A stretch of 64,000 nucleotides of DNA. Source: Bog-756 sp038210245 (GTDB lineage: Bacteria > Actinomycetota > Acidimicrobiia > Acidimicrobiales > RAAP-2). The translations under genes were made by a program, and so were the position numbers. The stretch covers positions 31,210-95,209 of the forward strand of contig JBBQWW010000006.1 in assembly GCA_038210245.1 (NCBI GenBank), in the 5' to 3' direction. The notes under the pieces are model-generated. The model had not been told where the DNA came from, ran no database searches, and worked only from the letters and a program-made list of their open reading frames with translations. Below, one piece after another: positions 63,747 to 64,000 of this stretch; the first letter of the stretch is position 1; each line of letters opens with the position of its first letter.

Positions 63747-64000
63747 ATGAGCACGATTGAACTAGTCGACGGGACCGATCTCGACGCCCCCCCCGAGGGG
63801 TCGACGAATCGCTCAAGCCGTCTGATCCGGGTGGGCCCCCACGTGGTGGTGTGGACCCTGCTGCTGGCCCCCATGATCCGCTCCATGGCCCGAGGATGGC
63901 GACCATTAGGGGACGACGCCACCATTGCCATCGGGGCGTGGCGGGCCCTGTCCCTCCATCCTCCCCTACTCGGTCAACTGACGTCGGCCACCGGGGGTTC
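63747..64000 (+). CDS. N-terminal part of an integral membrane protein, truncated by window edge
   Basis: The first 84 residues of a membrane protein whose frame is open to the window end. A charged start (MSTIELVDGTDLDAPPEG) is followed by one clear span (HVVVWTLLLAPMIRSMA) and a loop with GDDATIAIGAWRALSLHPPLLGQL. An acidic first external loop is typical of actinobacterial GT-C/arabinosyltransferase-like proteins, which suits the neighbouring AftD-type locus. GGTGG 8 nt before the ATG is a moderate ribosome-binding site. Function cannot be settled from this part. Confidence 0.7.
   Translation, partial: MSTIELVDGTDLDAPPEGSTNRSSRLIRVGPHVVVWTLLLAPMIRSMARGWRPLGDDATIAIGAWRALSLHPPLLGQLTSATGG

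Noticed and set aside
63419..63760. 113-residue plus-strand ORF in the last intergenic region.
   Set aside because: Mixed Arg/Pro/Ser composition, no ribosome-binding site, overlaps the GT2 start and the next gene's start; looks non-coding.

Overview
The window is about 64 kb of very GC-rich DNA (AT-rich patches are rare and mostly regulatory). It comes from a free-living actinobacterium. Coenzyme F420 genes (cofD-cofE), an AftD-type arabinofuranosyltransferase, a DUF5719 protein, a bifunctional phosphoglucose/phosphomannose isomerase and an amidase with a tandem 42-residue repeat fit class Acidimicrobiia or a near relative; that placement is inference. Several neighbourhoods (hpf-secA, isomerase-Trm112-manB, cofD-cofE, nucleotidyltransferase-wbbL-rmlD, birA-biotin carboxylase) also lie in one chromosomal sector of mycobacteria, so this looks like a rearranged, ancient actinobacterial envelope and metabolism region rather than a mobile island. 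I saw no tRNA, rRNA, IS element, integrase, phage gene or CRISPR array.

Layout. 1-8.4 kb: end of an acyl-CoA synthetase gene, then a minus-strand block read hpf, secA, prfB, ftsE, ftsX, serine hydrolase, rmlA (translation, secretion, division). 8.4-9.0 kb: a gene-free stretch upstream of hpf with nested hairpins. 9.0-11.8 kb: sugar-phosphate genes (isomerase, Trm112-like, manB). 12-20 kb: secreted amidase, a LON-domain/membrane-protein/CPBP-protease operon, and ftsH. 20.2-22.7 kb: a patch of small and damaged genes (methyltransferase pseudogene, SRPBCC protein, DksA-like zinc finger, 48-residue zinc ribbon, alcohol-dehydrogenase stub, possible HiPIP-like protein). 22.7-28.3 kb: a giant glycosyltransferase-membrane protein with a DUF5719 partner, and a coiled-coil protein behind an AT-rich promoter/operator.

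28.4-47 kb is mainly envelope polysaccharide synthesis: three tandem GT4 enzymes with a GDP-sugar reductase, then a long minus-strand run (ugd, UDP-glucuronate decarboxylase, polyprenol-phosphate sugar synthase, WbbL-like rhamnosyltransferase, an anchored protein, a nucleotidyltransferase, a GalE-like epimerase) preceded by rmlB-rmlD. cofD-cofE, an FKBP prolyl isomerase and a DEAD-box helicase are interleaved. 46-52.5 kb: birA beside the biotin carboxylase it modifies, an M20 amidohydrolase, an acetyltransferase and a methylmalonyl-CoA mutase large subunit; biotin carboxylase and mutase together suggest propionyl-CoA/methylmalonyl-CoA metabolism. 52.6-64 kb: a rhodanese-MoeB fusion, a Tat-exported phosphoesterase, a nitroreductase, a 1504-residue AftD homologue with GT4, methyltransferase and GT2 partners, and the start of another membrane protein.

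Two themes recur. Many genes carry a TANNNT -10 hexamer 6-7 nt before the start codon, as in leaderless actinobacterial transcripts, which helps fix several starts. In two cases (cofD and the nitroreductase) that geometry points to a tiny upstream ORF rather than to the gene itself. Everything here was read by eye; no database search, folding or alignment program was run.
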